Source: Cornus controversa
Taxonomy: Eukaryota > Streptophyta > Magnoliopsida > Cornales > Cornaceae
Direction of reading: 5' to 3'
Assembly (NCBI GenBank): GCA_026545225.1
Contig: CM048845.1
Coordinates: forward strand, 35,077,001-35,141,000
DNA length: 64,000 bases
A program made the translations under genes and the position numbers. Every line of letters begins with the position of its first letter. Position 1 is the first letter of the stretch. Positions 1 through 9,671 of the stretch are shown here, one piece after another. The notes under the pieces were generated by a model. The model had not been told where the DNA came from. It did not search any database and was given only the letters and a program-made list of their open reading frames with translations.

Positions 1-868
1 CCTATGTTTCTCTTAACTCGAAGTGATTTCATTCTCAGTGATCAACCAAAATGAAAGATAATGAGACTACCAATGATTTTTTATACGGTATCCAAGAAAA
101 TTGAGTCATCTTTTGACTCGGAGTTAGCATAAAAACTCTCTACAAAAGTGAAAGGCACGAAAGCTCACACGGTCTAAGTCTCTACTATTAGATCTTCTAG
201 ATTATCAGGAGGTTACTCACTTTTCAATTCGAATTGCAAAGTTCGACTTTTGTGCAAAAAATATTTTTGCTTCTAAATACCCGTGATACAATAATGTCTA
301 TCATTATATTACCCTAATAACAAGTTCAATTTAGATCAAAACATTAACATCTCTTGGATTTCATGAAACGGATCATAAGTTAATCCAATATCATCATTGT
401 AAAGGTACTATACTGCCAAAAAAAAATTTATTTTTTTTAAAAAAATGAATCTATTTTGGATCAAAAGATTTTCAAAAAAAGCATGCATTTTGATAAATCT
501 ACCCCACCCCCAAACAAAATACAACACTGTCCCTAGTGTTAAAAGTATAGTAACAATGTATTGCTGAAGACAGATAGAAAAATATTGGAACAAATTACCT
601 CAATTGTTCTGGTGTGGTAGAAGTACAGTCCCTACAAATATGCAATGCATAATAATATAGACTAAATGATTTAGAACCATATTAATCAAAGACCGTACCC
701 CAAATAGAATATAAACATATCCAAATAGAGTTTACAAAAAATCCTAAACTAAGTAGCAACACAAGTAAATAGTTACGAAACTCTAAAATCAATCGGCAGG
801 GTTGCCTCCCAAGAACGCTAAGTTTAACGTCTTCAGCTAGACACAAAAGAGATAGTACCCCAAAAAGA
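1..868 (-). other. 3' non-coding region of Athila-1
   Basis: This is the stretch downstream (leftwards) of the integrase stop. I see no ORF with a recognisable domain. It contains a reversed polypurine-like run at 501-514 (ACCCCACCCCCAAA), like the internal PPT-like motifs of the related TRGAG elements. The start of the matching LTR (compare 8868 reading leftwards) is not present in 1-500, so the true PPT and 3' LTR must lie beyond the window edge. Confidence 0.6.
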
Positions 869-1750
869 TCAATCGAGATAGACTGGATTGACAAGGAAAA
901 TATTTTCAATTTCACGAGCCTCCAACTCAAGAAAAGGCTTTATACGTTGAGCATTAACTTTGAATAACTTTCCATTTTTGGGATCTTGAACCTCAATAGC
1001 ACCATGACTAGCAACTTGGTGGACATAGTATGGACCATACCATCGTGACCTCAACTTCCCAGGAAACAATTCAAGACGAGAGTTATACAGAAGAACCTTC
1101 TGGCCTGGGGAGAAATCTTTTCTCAGAATTTGTTTGTCATGTTCCAATTTGGTCTTAGCTTTATAAATCTTCAAACTCTCGTAGGCATTATTTCTGATTT
1201 CCTCCAACTCATCGAGTTGAAGTGACCTACGCTCTCCAGCTTTATCATAGTTAAAATTCATGGCCTTGATAGCCCAATAAGCATGGTGTTCGAGTTCGAC
1301 AGGCAAGTGACATGCTTTACCATAGACTAAGCGATATGGAGACATTCCTATAGGAGTCTTATAAGCAGTACGATATGCCCACAAAGCATCTTGGAGGCGG
1401 AGACTCCAGTCCTTCCTTGTGGGGTTAACCATTTTTTCTAAGATATGTTTGATCTCCCTATTGGATACCTCAGCCTGACCATTGGTTTGTGGGTGATAAG
1501 ATAGGGCCACTTTGTGGGTGATCTCATATTTAGACATTAAGCTTACAAAGACTTTGTTACAAAAATGGGAACCATTATCACTAATTATGGCTTGAGGTAC
1601 ACCGAATCTAGGCAAAATTAAGTCTTTCAAGAAATTCACCACAACTCTATGGTCGGCTGTCTTAGTGGCTAATGCTTCTACCCATTTGGACACATAATCA
1701 ACAGCAAGAAGAATATAGATATACCCAAATGAGGAGGGAAAGGGTCCCAT
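869..1750 (-). CDS. pol: Integrase catalytic core and C-terminal part of Athila-1 pol
   Basis: 293-aa reading frame in the same frame as the upstream gag-pol ORF and separated from it only by a TAA at 1796-1798; the frame is open from 1795. It carries the integrase core: SDNGSHF with Asp58 and [10 protein letters not shown] with Glu94, the D,D35E spacing. The first catalytic Asp is in the WGIDF motif encoded just upstream of this methionine, so a protein started here would lack it. The remainder ([24 protein letters not shown], then SRWYGPYYV and VNAQRIKPF) is the usual gypsy integrase C-terminal half. No chromodomain follows. Its role would be insertion of element cDNA into nuclear DNA. As it stands it is the cut-off end of a polyprotein rather than an independent gene. 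Confidence 0.85.
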   Translation of the reverse strand: MGPFPSSFGYIYILLAVDYVSKWVEALATKTADHRVVVNFLKDLILPRFGVPQAIISDNGSHFCNKVFVSLMSKYEITHKVALSYHPQTNGQAEVSNREIKHILEKMVNPTRKDWSLRLQDALWAYRTAYKTPIGMSPYRLVYGKACHLPVELEHHAYWAIKAMNFNYDKAGERRSLQLDELEEIRNNAYESLKIYKAKTKLEHDKQILRKDFSPGQKVLLYNSRLELFPGKLRSRWYGPYYVHQVASHGAIEVQDPKNGKLFKVNAQRIKPFLELEAREIENIFLVNPVYLD

Positions 1751-1795
1751 GAAGTCAATACCCCAAACATCAAATATTTCGATAACTAAAATTGA

Positions 1796-4700
1796 TTATT
1801 GGGGCCACTCATTACGTTTGGTAATCTTACCTAATAATTGACATCTAGGACAAGCGAGACAGTAGGTATAAGTGTCCTTAAAAAGGGTGGGCCAATAAAA
1901 TCCCGACTGCAAGATTTTTGCAGCGGTCCTTTTAGAGCTAAAATGGCCACCACATGGCTGATCATGACAAAAGGAAATGACAGACTCTTGGTCGTCCTCG
2001 GGAACACACCTACGGATGATCTGATCTGGACAATACTTGAATAAGTAGGGATCATCCCAAAAATATTCCTTAGCCTTAGATAAGAATTTTTCTCTCTCTT
2101 GCTTAGACCGAGTGGAAGGGATTTGACCAGTCACAATGTAATTGACAATATCAGCATACCATGGGGCATGAGATATTGTAAAAAGTTGCTCATTAGGAAA
2201 ATAATCAGAGAGGGGAAATGAGTCACTAATAGAATCAACAATAAGACGGGACAAATGATCAGCGACTACATTATCTGAGCCTTTCTTATCACGAATCTCA
2301 AGGTCAAATTCTTGAAGGAGTAAGATCCATCGTATCAACCTAGGTTTGGCATCTTTTTTGGAGAGAAGATGTCGCAATGCTGCATGATCGGTATAGATGA
2401 TGACCTTAGATCCGATCAAATACGAGCGAAATTTGTCAAAGGAAAACACGACTGCTAATAACTCTTTCTCAGTGGTCGAGTAGTTAAGTTGCGCGTCATT
2501 CAAAGTCTTGCTAACATAATAGATCACATAGGGTGCTTTATCAACTCTTTGTCCTAAAACAGCCCCAACTGCATAATCTGACGCATCACACATGATCTCA
2601 AAAGGTAGGTTCCAATCAGGTGGGTGGATTATGGGTGCAGTAGTGAGGGCTAATTTTAATTGCTCAAAAGCTGAGTGACAAGCATCTGTAAACTCAAATG
2701 GTGCATCCTTAGCTAGAAGATGGGTCAAAGGTCGTGCTATCTTACTGAAATCTTTGATGAAACACCTATAGAATCCAGCATGACCTAAGAAAGCTCGAAT
2801 ATCACGAACAGTTTTGGGGATAGGTAGATTTAAGATGAGGTCAACTTTTGCTTTATCTACCTCAATTCCCCCACTAGAAATAGTATGACCTAGGACAATT
2901 CCTTTATTTACCATGAAGTGACATTTTTCCCAGTTAAGAACTAGGTTAGTGTCACGACAACGTTGAAGCACTAGAGTAAGATGGTGTAGGCATTGCTTAA
3001 AAGATGAACCAAAGACAGAGAAGTCATCCATGAAGATTTCTAGAAATTTGTCAACCATGTCGTGAAAGATACTCATCATGCACCTCTGAAATGTGGCGGG
3101 TGCATTGCATAACCCAAAGGGCATGCGACGATAAGCAAATGTGCCAAATGGACAAGTGAAAGTTGTCTTGTCTTGGTCATCGGGGTGGACGGGAATCTGG
3201 TTATAGCCAGAGTAACCATCTAAAAAGGAATAGTATGCCTGACCAGCTAATTTCTCTAACATTTGGTCAACAAAAGGTAGAGGGAAATGATCCTTCCAAG
3301 TCACACTATTAAGCTTCCTATAGTCTATACAAACTCGCCATCCAGTTTGGACACGAGTAGGAACCAACTCATTATTGTCATTGGCAACAACAGTGATGCC
3401 AGACTTTTTAGGGACAACTTGGATTGGACTTACCCACTGGCTATCAGAGATGGGATAGATGATATTGGCATCTAGAAGTTTGATAACTTCAGCACGAACA
3501 ACTTCCTTTAAATTGGGGTTAAGTCTCCTCTGAGGTTGTCGACAGGTTTTAGCATCGTCCTCTAAGTGAATGCGATGTTGGACCACGAAAGGACTAATAC
3601 CTTTGATGTCATCAATTGACCAACCTATTGCTTCTTTATTTGCCCTAAGAACCTCAATTAGTTGGTTTTCCTGATCCTCAGTTAAATCAGAAGCTATCAC
3701 CACGGGAAATGTGTCAGACTCACCTAGGTATAAATATTTTAAAGTCGTAGGTAGAGGCTTTAATTCAACTCTAGGAGGCTTCTTGACATTTTCAGATGCA
3801 GTGGCATTCGGCAAAGACAATGGTTCAAATTGGGACCTATATTTTGGTGTGTCAGAGATTGGAGTGGAATCTAGCAAAGCATTGACTTCACTAATATAGT
3901 TATCCTCATCGAAATCAGCACTAAAATGGGCTAAACACTGTTGGAGTGGATCCTCAGGGTAGGAATGCTCAAAAGTGTGTGCGGTCAATGACTTAATAAG
4001 ACAAACATCTTCAAAGGAATCTGAGTCGGGGGGTTGTTTCATCAAACTAAACACATTGACTTCCACTTTCATGTTACCAAAGGTCAAGGTCATGTTACCA
4101 TTCCTACAATTGATCAATGCATTGGCTGTAGCTAAGAATGGTCGACCTAAAATGATTGGAATTTGTTTACCTTGAGTGGGTTGGGTATCTAGCACTATGA
4201 AATCTACAGGGTAATAAAAATCAGCCACTTTAACAATTACATCCTCAATTATACCCCTTGGAATCTTAACTGATCGATCAGCTAATTGAATTCTAACATC
4301 AGTTTTTCTTAAATTATTCAACCCTAACTCTTGGTAGGCTGAATAAGGTAACAAGTTCACACTAGCACCTAGATCCAACAAGGCCTGATCAGCAAAATTT
4401 TTCCCTATCCTACAAAGGACAGTCGGACTGCCAGGATCTTTATGTTTGACCACGGCTTGGTTTTGTAGGAAAGAAGAGCAAAGTTGGGCTATGAAGGCTT
4501 CCTTTGGGATATTGGTTTTCCTCTTGACTAAGTCCTTAATAAACTTTGCATAAGAAGGGATTTGTTTAATGGCAGTGAGAAATGGAATATTAATCTGGAG
4601 ATTCTGAAAAATCTCTAAGATCTCACTGTATTGCGAATCCTTTTTATTATTGACTAGTCTAGAAGGAAAGGGTGCAAGTGGAGCATACGGCTTAAGAGTG

Positions 4701-6406
4701 GTAGTGTCAATCTGAGGACTATGGGCTTTCTTGGCTCTGGGAGAGTTGGAGGGGGGAGACTCAAATGGTGCAGTCTCATCTTGAGTGGGTAGCTCAACCT
4801 TATTATCTATTTGCTTTCCTGACCGAAGTGTTGTGATGGAATTCACATGGCCATTTGATTGGTCAGTGGCAGAAGAAGATTCTATGAGATTAACCCCTTT
4901 GTTTTTAGGATTGATTTCAGGTTGGCTAGGCAAGGTACCCCTCTGTCTTTCAGTTAGAACAGAAGTAAGTTGACTCAATTGATTTTGGATTGACTGTTGA
5001 AATTGCAATTGGTTCTGAGTCAATAGGTCAAAGTTACTCTCTAACTTTTGAAATCTCTGATTGGATTGCTTATTAGTTTGATCTAGATTAAGGGCAAGCA
5101 TTTTCAGAGTGTCATCATAGTTGGAAATATGTTGGTTTTGTGAGACAGGAGCAACATAATTGTTCATGGGATCAAGTGCGAGATCTTTATTGTGACTGAA
5201 CTGATTGGTCAATGGGAATTGACCTTGAGGAACAAGAGGTCCTTGAGGTTGTGGTGGCCTATTGGAGTTACCTTGAGAACTAGGTTGACCACCTAAATAT
5301 TGTGCAGGAAAATTTTGTCGGTATGAAAAGTTAGGATGATTTCGAGTATCAGGATGGTAAGTCTGGCTGGAGGTATTAGTTGTCGGTCTTTTATAGGTAT
5401 TAAAAGCACACACTTGTGCATCCGAAGGTTCAGATGTACAATAGACCGGACACGCCTCAGTGGGATGGGATGAACTAGAACACATATTGCATTGTGCACT
5501 TGTGGACATGAGTGTAAAAGCATCGAACTTTCGACTCAAGTCTTTCACACCATCGGCTAGACTTTGCATCACAGATTTGAGTTCATTTTCAGGCTTGATC
5601 TCATACATACCAGATTTTCTATGGGATTGGTCATTCCTAGAAAATTCATCATCACAATTATTCCAATTCCAATTTTGGGCATTCTCAGCTAGTTCTTCTA
5701 AAAATTGATAGGCTTGATCAGGGGTTTGGTTCTTGAACTTACCTTGGTGCATAGATTCGAGCATGGTTCGGTTCATAGGTGAAAGCCCCTTATAGAAAAA
5801 TTGAACTAACTGTGCTTTATCAAAGCCATGGTGTGGGCATTTGAGAAGCAAATCATGAAAATGCTCCCAAGTGTGGTGGAATTGTTCCTCATTTTTCCCT
5901 CTAAAAGTGCTTATGGCATCTCTTATTGACTCGGTCTTTTGCATAGGATAAAATTTGTTTATAAACTTCTTTGCAAGTGCATCCCATGACTCAATTGAAT
6001 TTGGAGGAATGGAGTTTAGCCATGAGGCAGCCTTATCTTCTAGGGATAGAGGAAAAAGACGTAATTTGATACCCTCGGCATCCAAATTCTGATTTTTGAA
6101 AGTGTTGCAAATTGTTAAAAATTTGCTTAAATGGATATAAGGTTGCTCACTTTCAAACCCATGAAATTTGGGTAACAAATTGATTGTAGCGGGCCTAATC
6201 TCAAATTGGGCCACATTGTTCTCTGGGAGAACAATACAATTAGGTGGGTTGGCTGTGATGGGTGCAAAGTAGTCATTTAAAGTCCGAGGTGCAGCCATTG
6301 GATTATGAGTGGTGGTTGAAGAAAGTGAGAGAGTGAGAGGAATCTTCTCTAAATCAAGAACTGATGGATCACTAGAAGACCGAACTAACCGTTTGTTAAC
6401 CCGCAA
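1796..6406 (-). CDS. gag-pol: Gag-Pol polyprotein (gag, protease, RT, RNase H, integrase zinc domain) of Athila-1, ending at a premature stop
   Basis: 1536-aa frame from ATG at 6406. Gag core lies at roughly residues 65-240 and a CCHC knuckle, CNMCSSSSHPTEAC, at about 305-320. The aspartic protease has LLDLGASVNLLPY near 678. Reverse transcriptase spans about 930-1190, with the catalytic FMDDF near 1124. RNase H starts near FEIMCDASDYAVG (about 1272) and ends near VADHLSRL. The integrase HHCC zinc domain covers about 1480-1520 (GGHFSS, CLACPRC). The protein then ends at TAA just before the integrase core, which continues in frame. Gag and pol share one frame, so no frameshift is needed. It would package element RNA and copy it in cytoplasmic particles. 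The length and lack of other lesions suggest recent activity. The stop makes this copy defective for integrase unless it is read through, and I see no known readthrough context. Confidence 0.92.
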   Translation of the reverse strand: MRVNKRLVRSSSDPSVLDLEKIPLTLSLSSTTTHNPMAAPRTLNDYFAPITANPPNCIVLPENNVAQFEIRPATINLLPKFHGFESEQPYIHLSKFLTICNTFKNQNLDAEGIKLRLFPLSLEDKAASWLNSIPPNSIESWDALAKKFINKFYPMQKTESIRDAISTFRGKNEEQFHHTWEHFHDLLLKCPHHGFDKAQLVQFFYKGLSPMNRTMLESMHQGKFKNQTPDQAYQFLEELAENAQNWNWNNCDDEFSRNDQSHRKSGMYEIKPENELKSVMQSLADGVKDLSRKFDAFTLMSTSAQCNMCSSSSHPTEACPVYCTSEPSDAQVCAFNTYKRPTTNTSSQTYHPDTRNHPNFSYRQNFPAQYLGGQPSSQGNSNRPPQPQGPLVPQGQFPLTNQFSHNKDLALDPMNNYVAPVSQNQHISNYDDTLKMLALNLDQTNKQSNQRFQKLESNFDLLTQNQLQFQQSIQNQLSQLTSVLTERQRGTLPSQPEINPKNKGVNLIESSSATDQSNGHVNSITTLRSGKQIDNKVELPTQDETAPFESPPSNSPRAKKAHSPQIDTTTLKPYAPLAPFPSRLVNNKKDSQYSEILEIFQNLQINIPFLTAIKQIPSYAKFIKDLVKRKTNIPKEAFIAQLCSSFLQNQAVVKHKDPGSPTVLCRIGKNFADQALLDLGASVNLLPYSAYQELGLNNLRKTDVRIQLADRSVKIPRGIIEDVIVKVADFYYPVDFIVLDTQPTQGKQIPIILGRPFLATANALINCRNGNMTLTFGNMKVEVNVFSLMKQPPDSDSFEDVCLIKSLTAHTFEHSYPEDPLQQCLAHFSADFDEDNYISEVNALLDSTPISDTPKYRSQFEPLSLPNATASENVKKPPRVELKPLPTTLKYLYLGESDTFPVVIASDLTEDQENQLIEVLRANKEAIGWSIDDIKGISPFVVQHRIHLEDDAKTCRQPQRRLNPNLKEVVRAEVIKLLDANIIYPISDSQWVSPIQVVPKKSGITVVANDNNELVPTRVQTGWRVCIDYRKLNSVTWKDHFPLPFVDQMLEKLAGQAYYSFLDGYSGYNQIPVHPDDQDKTTFTCPFGTFAYRRMPFGLCNAPATFQRCMMSIFHDMVDKFLEIFMDDFSVFGSSFKQCLHHLTLVLQRCRDTNLVLNWEKCHFMVNKGIVLGHTISSGGIEVDKAKVDLILNLPIPKTVRDIRAFLGHAGFYRCFIKDFSKIARPLTHLLAKDAPFEFTDACHSAFEQLKLALTTAPIIHPPDWNLPFEIMCDASDYAVGAVLGQRVDKAPYVIYYVSKTLNDAQLNYSTTEKELLAVVFSFDKFRSYLIGSKVIIYTDHAALRHLLSKKDAKPRLIRWILLLQEFDLEIRDKKGSDNVVADHLSRLIVDSISDSFPLSDYFPNEQLFTISHAPWYADIVNYIVTGQIPSTRSKQEREKFLSKAKEYFWDDPYLFKYCPDQIIRRCVPEDDQESVISFCHDQPCGGHFSSKRTAAKILQSGFYWPTLFKDTYTYCLACPRCQLLGKITKRNEWPQ

Positions 6407-7604
6407 CCACTTGGGAATAAACTAATATACAACTAATTTTTTTTTCTTTTTTATTTTATTTTTTTTTAAGGGAAGAAAAACCTAACTAATTAGATCCTAG
6501 AAGATGGGCTAGACACAGGATTGAACACACAAACCACACAAAAAATTTGGCCTTTTATCTTGAGCTTAAATTCAAGGGTGATGAATTTTTGAATCTAATA
6601 TTGTAGAAAATTAATTGGATGGTCTCCAAAATTAATTCTCTCCTAATTAGATAGCTTTTACTCTCTTTCAGAGTAACTAGAAGATTACCAGTTAAGGACT
6701 ACCAACAACACAACGAGGAGAGTTCCCAGGAAACTGTGGAGAGGCACGTGGCCTGCTTAATGACGGTACGTCCACACTCCTTAGACAGAACTTTTCCTAA
6801 ATATTGTAAAGTTGGAAGGTGCTCACTGGAGTTACCAAGAGTTAACTCTTTCCAAGAGGGTCCTACAAGCTTTGTGTACACCCTATGGCCAATGTCTAAT
6901 TGATTTTAAATTAAATTAGGCTTGGACTTTGACAAATGTTCGAATTTTATGATTTGTGGGCCACAGAAACAGGTGATGAAATCCCGACCGTATCTTGTTG
7001 GGGTGCTTGCCCTTAAGTATCTTATGCAAATGCTAATTTAAAAATGCACAAACAAAATAAGCAATAAAAATAATAAAGAAAAATGAGTGAGTGTGTGGTC
7101 TTTCTTTTTTTTTTTTTTTTTTTTTTTGAAACGAAAAGAATAACAAAAAAAAATAATAATAAAAAATAAAATAAAGTTGAAGAAAGTGTGACCCTAGGGA
7201 GATTTTTAAGTTATTCTATCCTAGAGTTCACATGCTAAAGTTATCAACCTAAAAAAAAAACTATGTTTTCTTAATCTAAAAAGGAAAAAAAAATAAAAAA
7301 TTTTGATGTAAAAGAATTAGGTACTTACCTGGATGACGTTATTATTTCCTTTGGAAGAGCAACGGATGGTGGCATCTATAGAAGAAGTGCATCATAAGAA
7401 CCTGTCATGGAAAAAATATATATATAAAAATATTATATTTTTTCTTTCTTTTTTTTTTTTTTTCAAGAAGAGAAAAAAAAATAATAATAAAAGAAACAAA
7501 AACTATAATAAATAAAAATAAAAGGGAGGGAAAGAAAGTTAGGGTGGGCTCCCAAAAAAAATTGTAGTCTTGAATATTTGGGCTTCGAATTCTCAAACTT
7601 GATT
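6407..7604 (-). other. Untranslated leader of Athila-1 between PBS and gag
   Basis: About 1.2 kb without a credible ORF, containing long homopolymer and A/T runs (7100-7127, 7440-7465) and AT-rich simple sequence. A leader of this size between PBS and gag would be expected to hold the RNA packaging signal, but I cannot identify it. The short ORFs in it are low-complexity translations. Confidence 0.6.
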
Positions 7605-7618
7605 CGGCAACGGCGCCA
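7605..7618 (-). promoter_or_regulatory. Primer-binding site, tRNA-Asp type (Athila-1)
   Basis: On the minus strand this reads TGGCGCCGTTGCCG, complementary to the 3' end of plant tRNA-Asp(GTC) including CCA. The match is 14 nt, after which the element departs from the tRNA. It lies two bases inside the 5' LTR end at 7621, as expected for the start of minus-strand DNA synthesis. Confidence 0.8.
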
Positions 7619-8421
7619 TTTGACGAGTGTAGATTATTGGATGTTTGTCGTTGCTTTTCTACACTTCGTACAAAAAATAATAAAACCTGCAAAAACTTTA
7701 CTAAAAACTGTATAGTAGTAAGCAGGGTCGAACCACTCTCAAGTGAGAATCAGTAACAAGTCTAAACTTCAAAACCTAAATCTCTTGAGATGAAAAATGA
7801 ATATTTAAAAAAATAAAATTCTGATTTTTTATTTAATAATAAAAACTAATATTAAATGTCTTAGATCAAATGATAGGACAAATCTCAAGGAAAGAGAATT
7901 CACCACCATGGATCTATATAAATAAAGTTTTTTTTTTTATATTCTTATCTAGTTTTTCCTCCAATAACCAATACACTTCACCAATCCAATTAGAACTTGG
8001 AAAGATGAAGGAAAATATGGAATAAAAAAGAATGACTTAATTATATATGAGAGAGACATTCTTTACTTAATCTGATGCACATTGGCTAGGTAAACAGAGG
8101 TAGGCATTCTTCGAATTAACATTATTTGGCAAACACGAAAAATCCTTCCTCTAATTTTATAAAATAAAATCCAGAATAGAAGAGTAGAAGAATGCTCTTG
8201 GGAGGAAAAAGTAGACAAGAAAATAAAACAACTTACCTATACTTCAGCCATGGTGGCTTCATCACTCTCTTGAGAAGGATGTTTACGCTTGCATATTAAA
8301 AGAAAACAAACAAATAGAAATGAAACTACTACTCATCATTGAATCAATAAAACAATTACACTATTTTTTTCTATAATTTCTTTACAATTTCTCACCCCCT
8401 TCACCATCCCCTAAGACCCCC

Positions 8422-8429
8422 TATTTATA
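8422..8429 (-). promoter_or_regulatory. TATA box of the Athila-1 LTR promoter
   Basis: The minus strand reads CTATAAATAGGGGG, a near-consensus plant TATA box, about 440 bp inside the LTR start. This is the expected place for a U3 promoter, with transcription predicted to start about 30 bp further left. The assignment rests on motif and position only. Confidence 0.5.
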
Positions 8430-8463
8430 GAGTTAGAGGGGAATGGTTTAGGTGGGAAAAATT

Positions 8464-8552
8464 TAAAATACAAAATTCAAAATACAAATTTGAAATACCA
8501 AATTCAAAATTCAAAAACAAAAATTCAAAATACAAAATTTTGAATTTGAATA
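8464..8552. repeat. AT-rich degenerate minisatellite in the Athila-1 LTR
   Basis: Repeated variants of AAAATTCAAAATACAAA over about 90 bp, ending in a short dyad (CAAAATTTTG). It lies just upstream of the TATA box in the transcriptional sense, so it is in U3. Confidence 0.6.
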
Positions 8553-8868
8553 TCTAAAATTTGATTTCCATATCTTTAATTTCAATTCTGGACTGCAGAC
8601 GTGGCCGTGTACAAAATATTTGGCAAAGTTTTTAACTTGAGACCTCTTGTGAAGTAGATTGCACAGAATACCATCTCTCCTACAATTCTTCTTATATTCA
8701 TCTTTGGCTATATATATCATTTTTAGCCCTCTTTTGCTGCTTTTCTTCTTCTTTGGAAATCAACCCCTATAAAACATAAAATGCAAAGATAAAAACCTTT
8801 AAATAAAATAAAAGATGAATTAAAAACTTATTTTAGGATATAAAATAGCAAGTTTTGTGCACTTATCA

Positions 8869-9144
8869 GTTCATGAGGCTAGTGGTGAAGTCTAAACCCT
8901 AGTTTTTTATCCTTTTCTCAATCTCTTTTCAATTACCACATTTTCTATAAAACAAGTAGCTTAAGCAAACAAACAATCATCATTTGCTAATTGAACCGGA
9001 ATCAATCTTCATTTATGACCAATTATTCCAATGTAATCTCTGTGGGATCGATACCCTCTACATAGAGCCCTATCCTACCAAGGATTCGTTCTATTATGAG
9101 TGGTAAAATATACATTGATTGTTAAAACACAAAAAGTTTCTACA
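8869..9144 (+). repeat. 3' end of the Athila-2 5' LTR
   Basis: Similar in order and wording to the ends of the other plus-strand Athila LTRs here (AGTGGTGAAGTC, then GGGATCGATACC, ATAGAGCCCTATC, AAGGATTCGTTCTAT). It is cut on the left by Athila-1 and ends near TTTCTACA. The exact end is uncertain by a few bases. Confidence 0.65.
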
Positions 9145-9671
9145 TTAATTTTTGCCGTTGTTGCCGAAGACTACGGTTTGATTGCTAAAATCATAAGATT
9201 GAGTCTAGTTTTTCTCTTAACCTAACTCATTCTTTAAATTCTTTAATTGCAAGTATTTTTTCATATTTATTAAGTGCTACATTTTAGGTACTTATCACCC
9301 ATTCAAAGCTTCGGGACTTAAAGCTCGAATTCTATGTGAGTATAGTATCCAATTCTTGCACTTAATTGTTTAAACTCTGTTTTGTATATAATTTAGCAGT
9401 GTAACTTTTACATGCAAGATAAGAGACTCTTATCATTACTATTATTGCCTTGTGATCTTGAACTTGAATGAGCTCTTAGATAACATAGCGGCATTCCTAG
9501 GGACCCTATGTTGTTTAGAGAAACTAGGAGAGAAAACATGGCACATAATGATAATATACATGCATAGTAAAATCCAATCCTTTAACCACCACCCCTACCG
9601 AGTGTGGAATTATTAGGGATTTCTATGTTCCAACTACCTATGCATCACCATCGTCTTTTCGTTTTCCAAAT
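9145..9671 (+). other. Leader of Athila-2 with an eroded PBS
   Basis: TTTTTGCCGTTGTTGCCGAAGA at 9149-9170 is recognisable as a decayed tRNA-Asp PBS by position and residual match. The rest is untranslated leader without an ORF. Confidence 0.5.

Larger units (their letters stand above)
1..8868 (-). mobile_element. Athila-1: Ty3/gypsy LTR retrotransposon, Athila lineage, left end outside window
   Basis: Minus-strand element read from right to left: 5' LTR (7621-8868), tRNA-Asp-type PBS (7605-7618), leader, one long gag-protease-RT-RNase H frame, integrase, then a 3' region that runs off the window before any second LTR appears. The domain order PR-RT-RH-INT is the Ty3/gypsy order. RT motifs such as MPFGLCNAPATFQRC and FMDDFSVFG, with no chromodomain after integrase, fit the Athila lineage. 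The insertion lies inside the LTR of the older plus-strand Athila-2; the candidate target duplication GTTCA (8869-8873) cannot be checked because the other flank is outside the window. It is the best-preserved pol in the window: I see one nonsense codon in about 5.5 kb of coding sequence. Confidence 0.88.
7621..8868 (-). repeat. 5' LTR of Athila-1 (1248 bp)
   Basis: On the minus strand it begins TGATAAGTGCACAAAAC at 8868 and ends CTACACTCGTCA at 7621, giving the TG...CA ends of an LTR, with the PBS immediately inside. Its partner is outside the window, so the insertion cannot be dated. It contains a clear TATA box (8422-8429). Confidence 0.82.

Noticed and set aside
501-514. PPT marking the Athila-1 3' LTR
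   Set aside because: No LTR start like 8868 (leftward TGATAAGTGCAC) follows within 1-500, so this is an internal PPT-like motif.
1790-1800. Programmed readthrough of the TAA in Athila-1
   Set aside because: The codons after the stop do not match the known leaky CAA-UAG-CAA-UUA type, and related elements in the window give no second example. A plain nonsense mutation is simpler.
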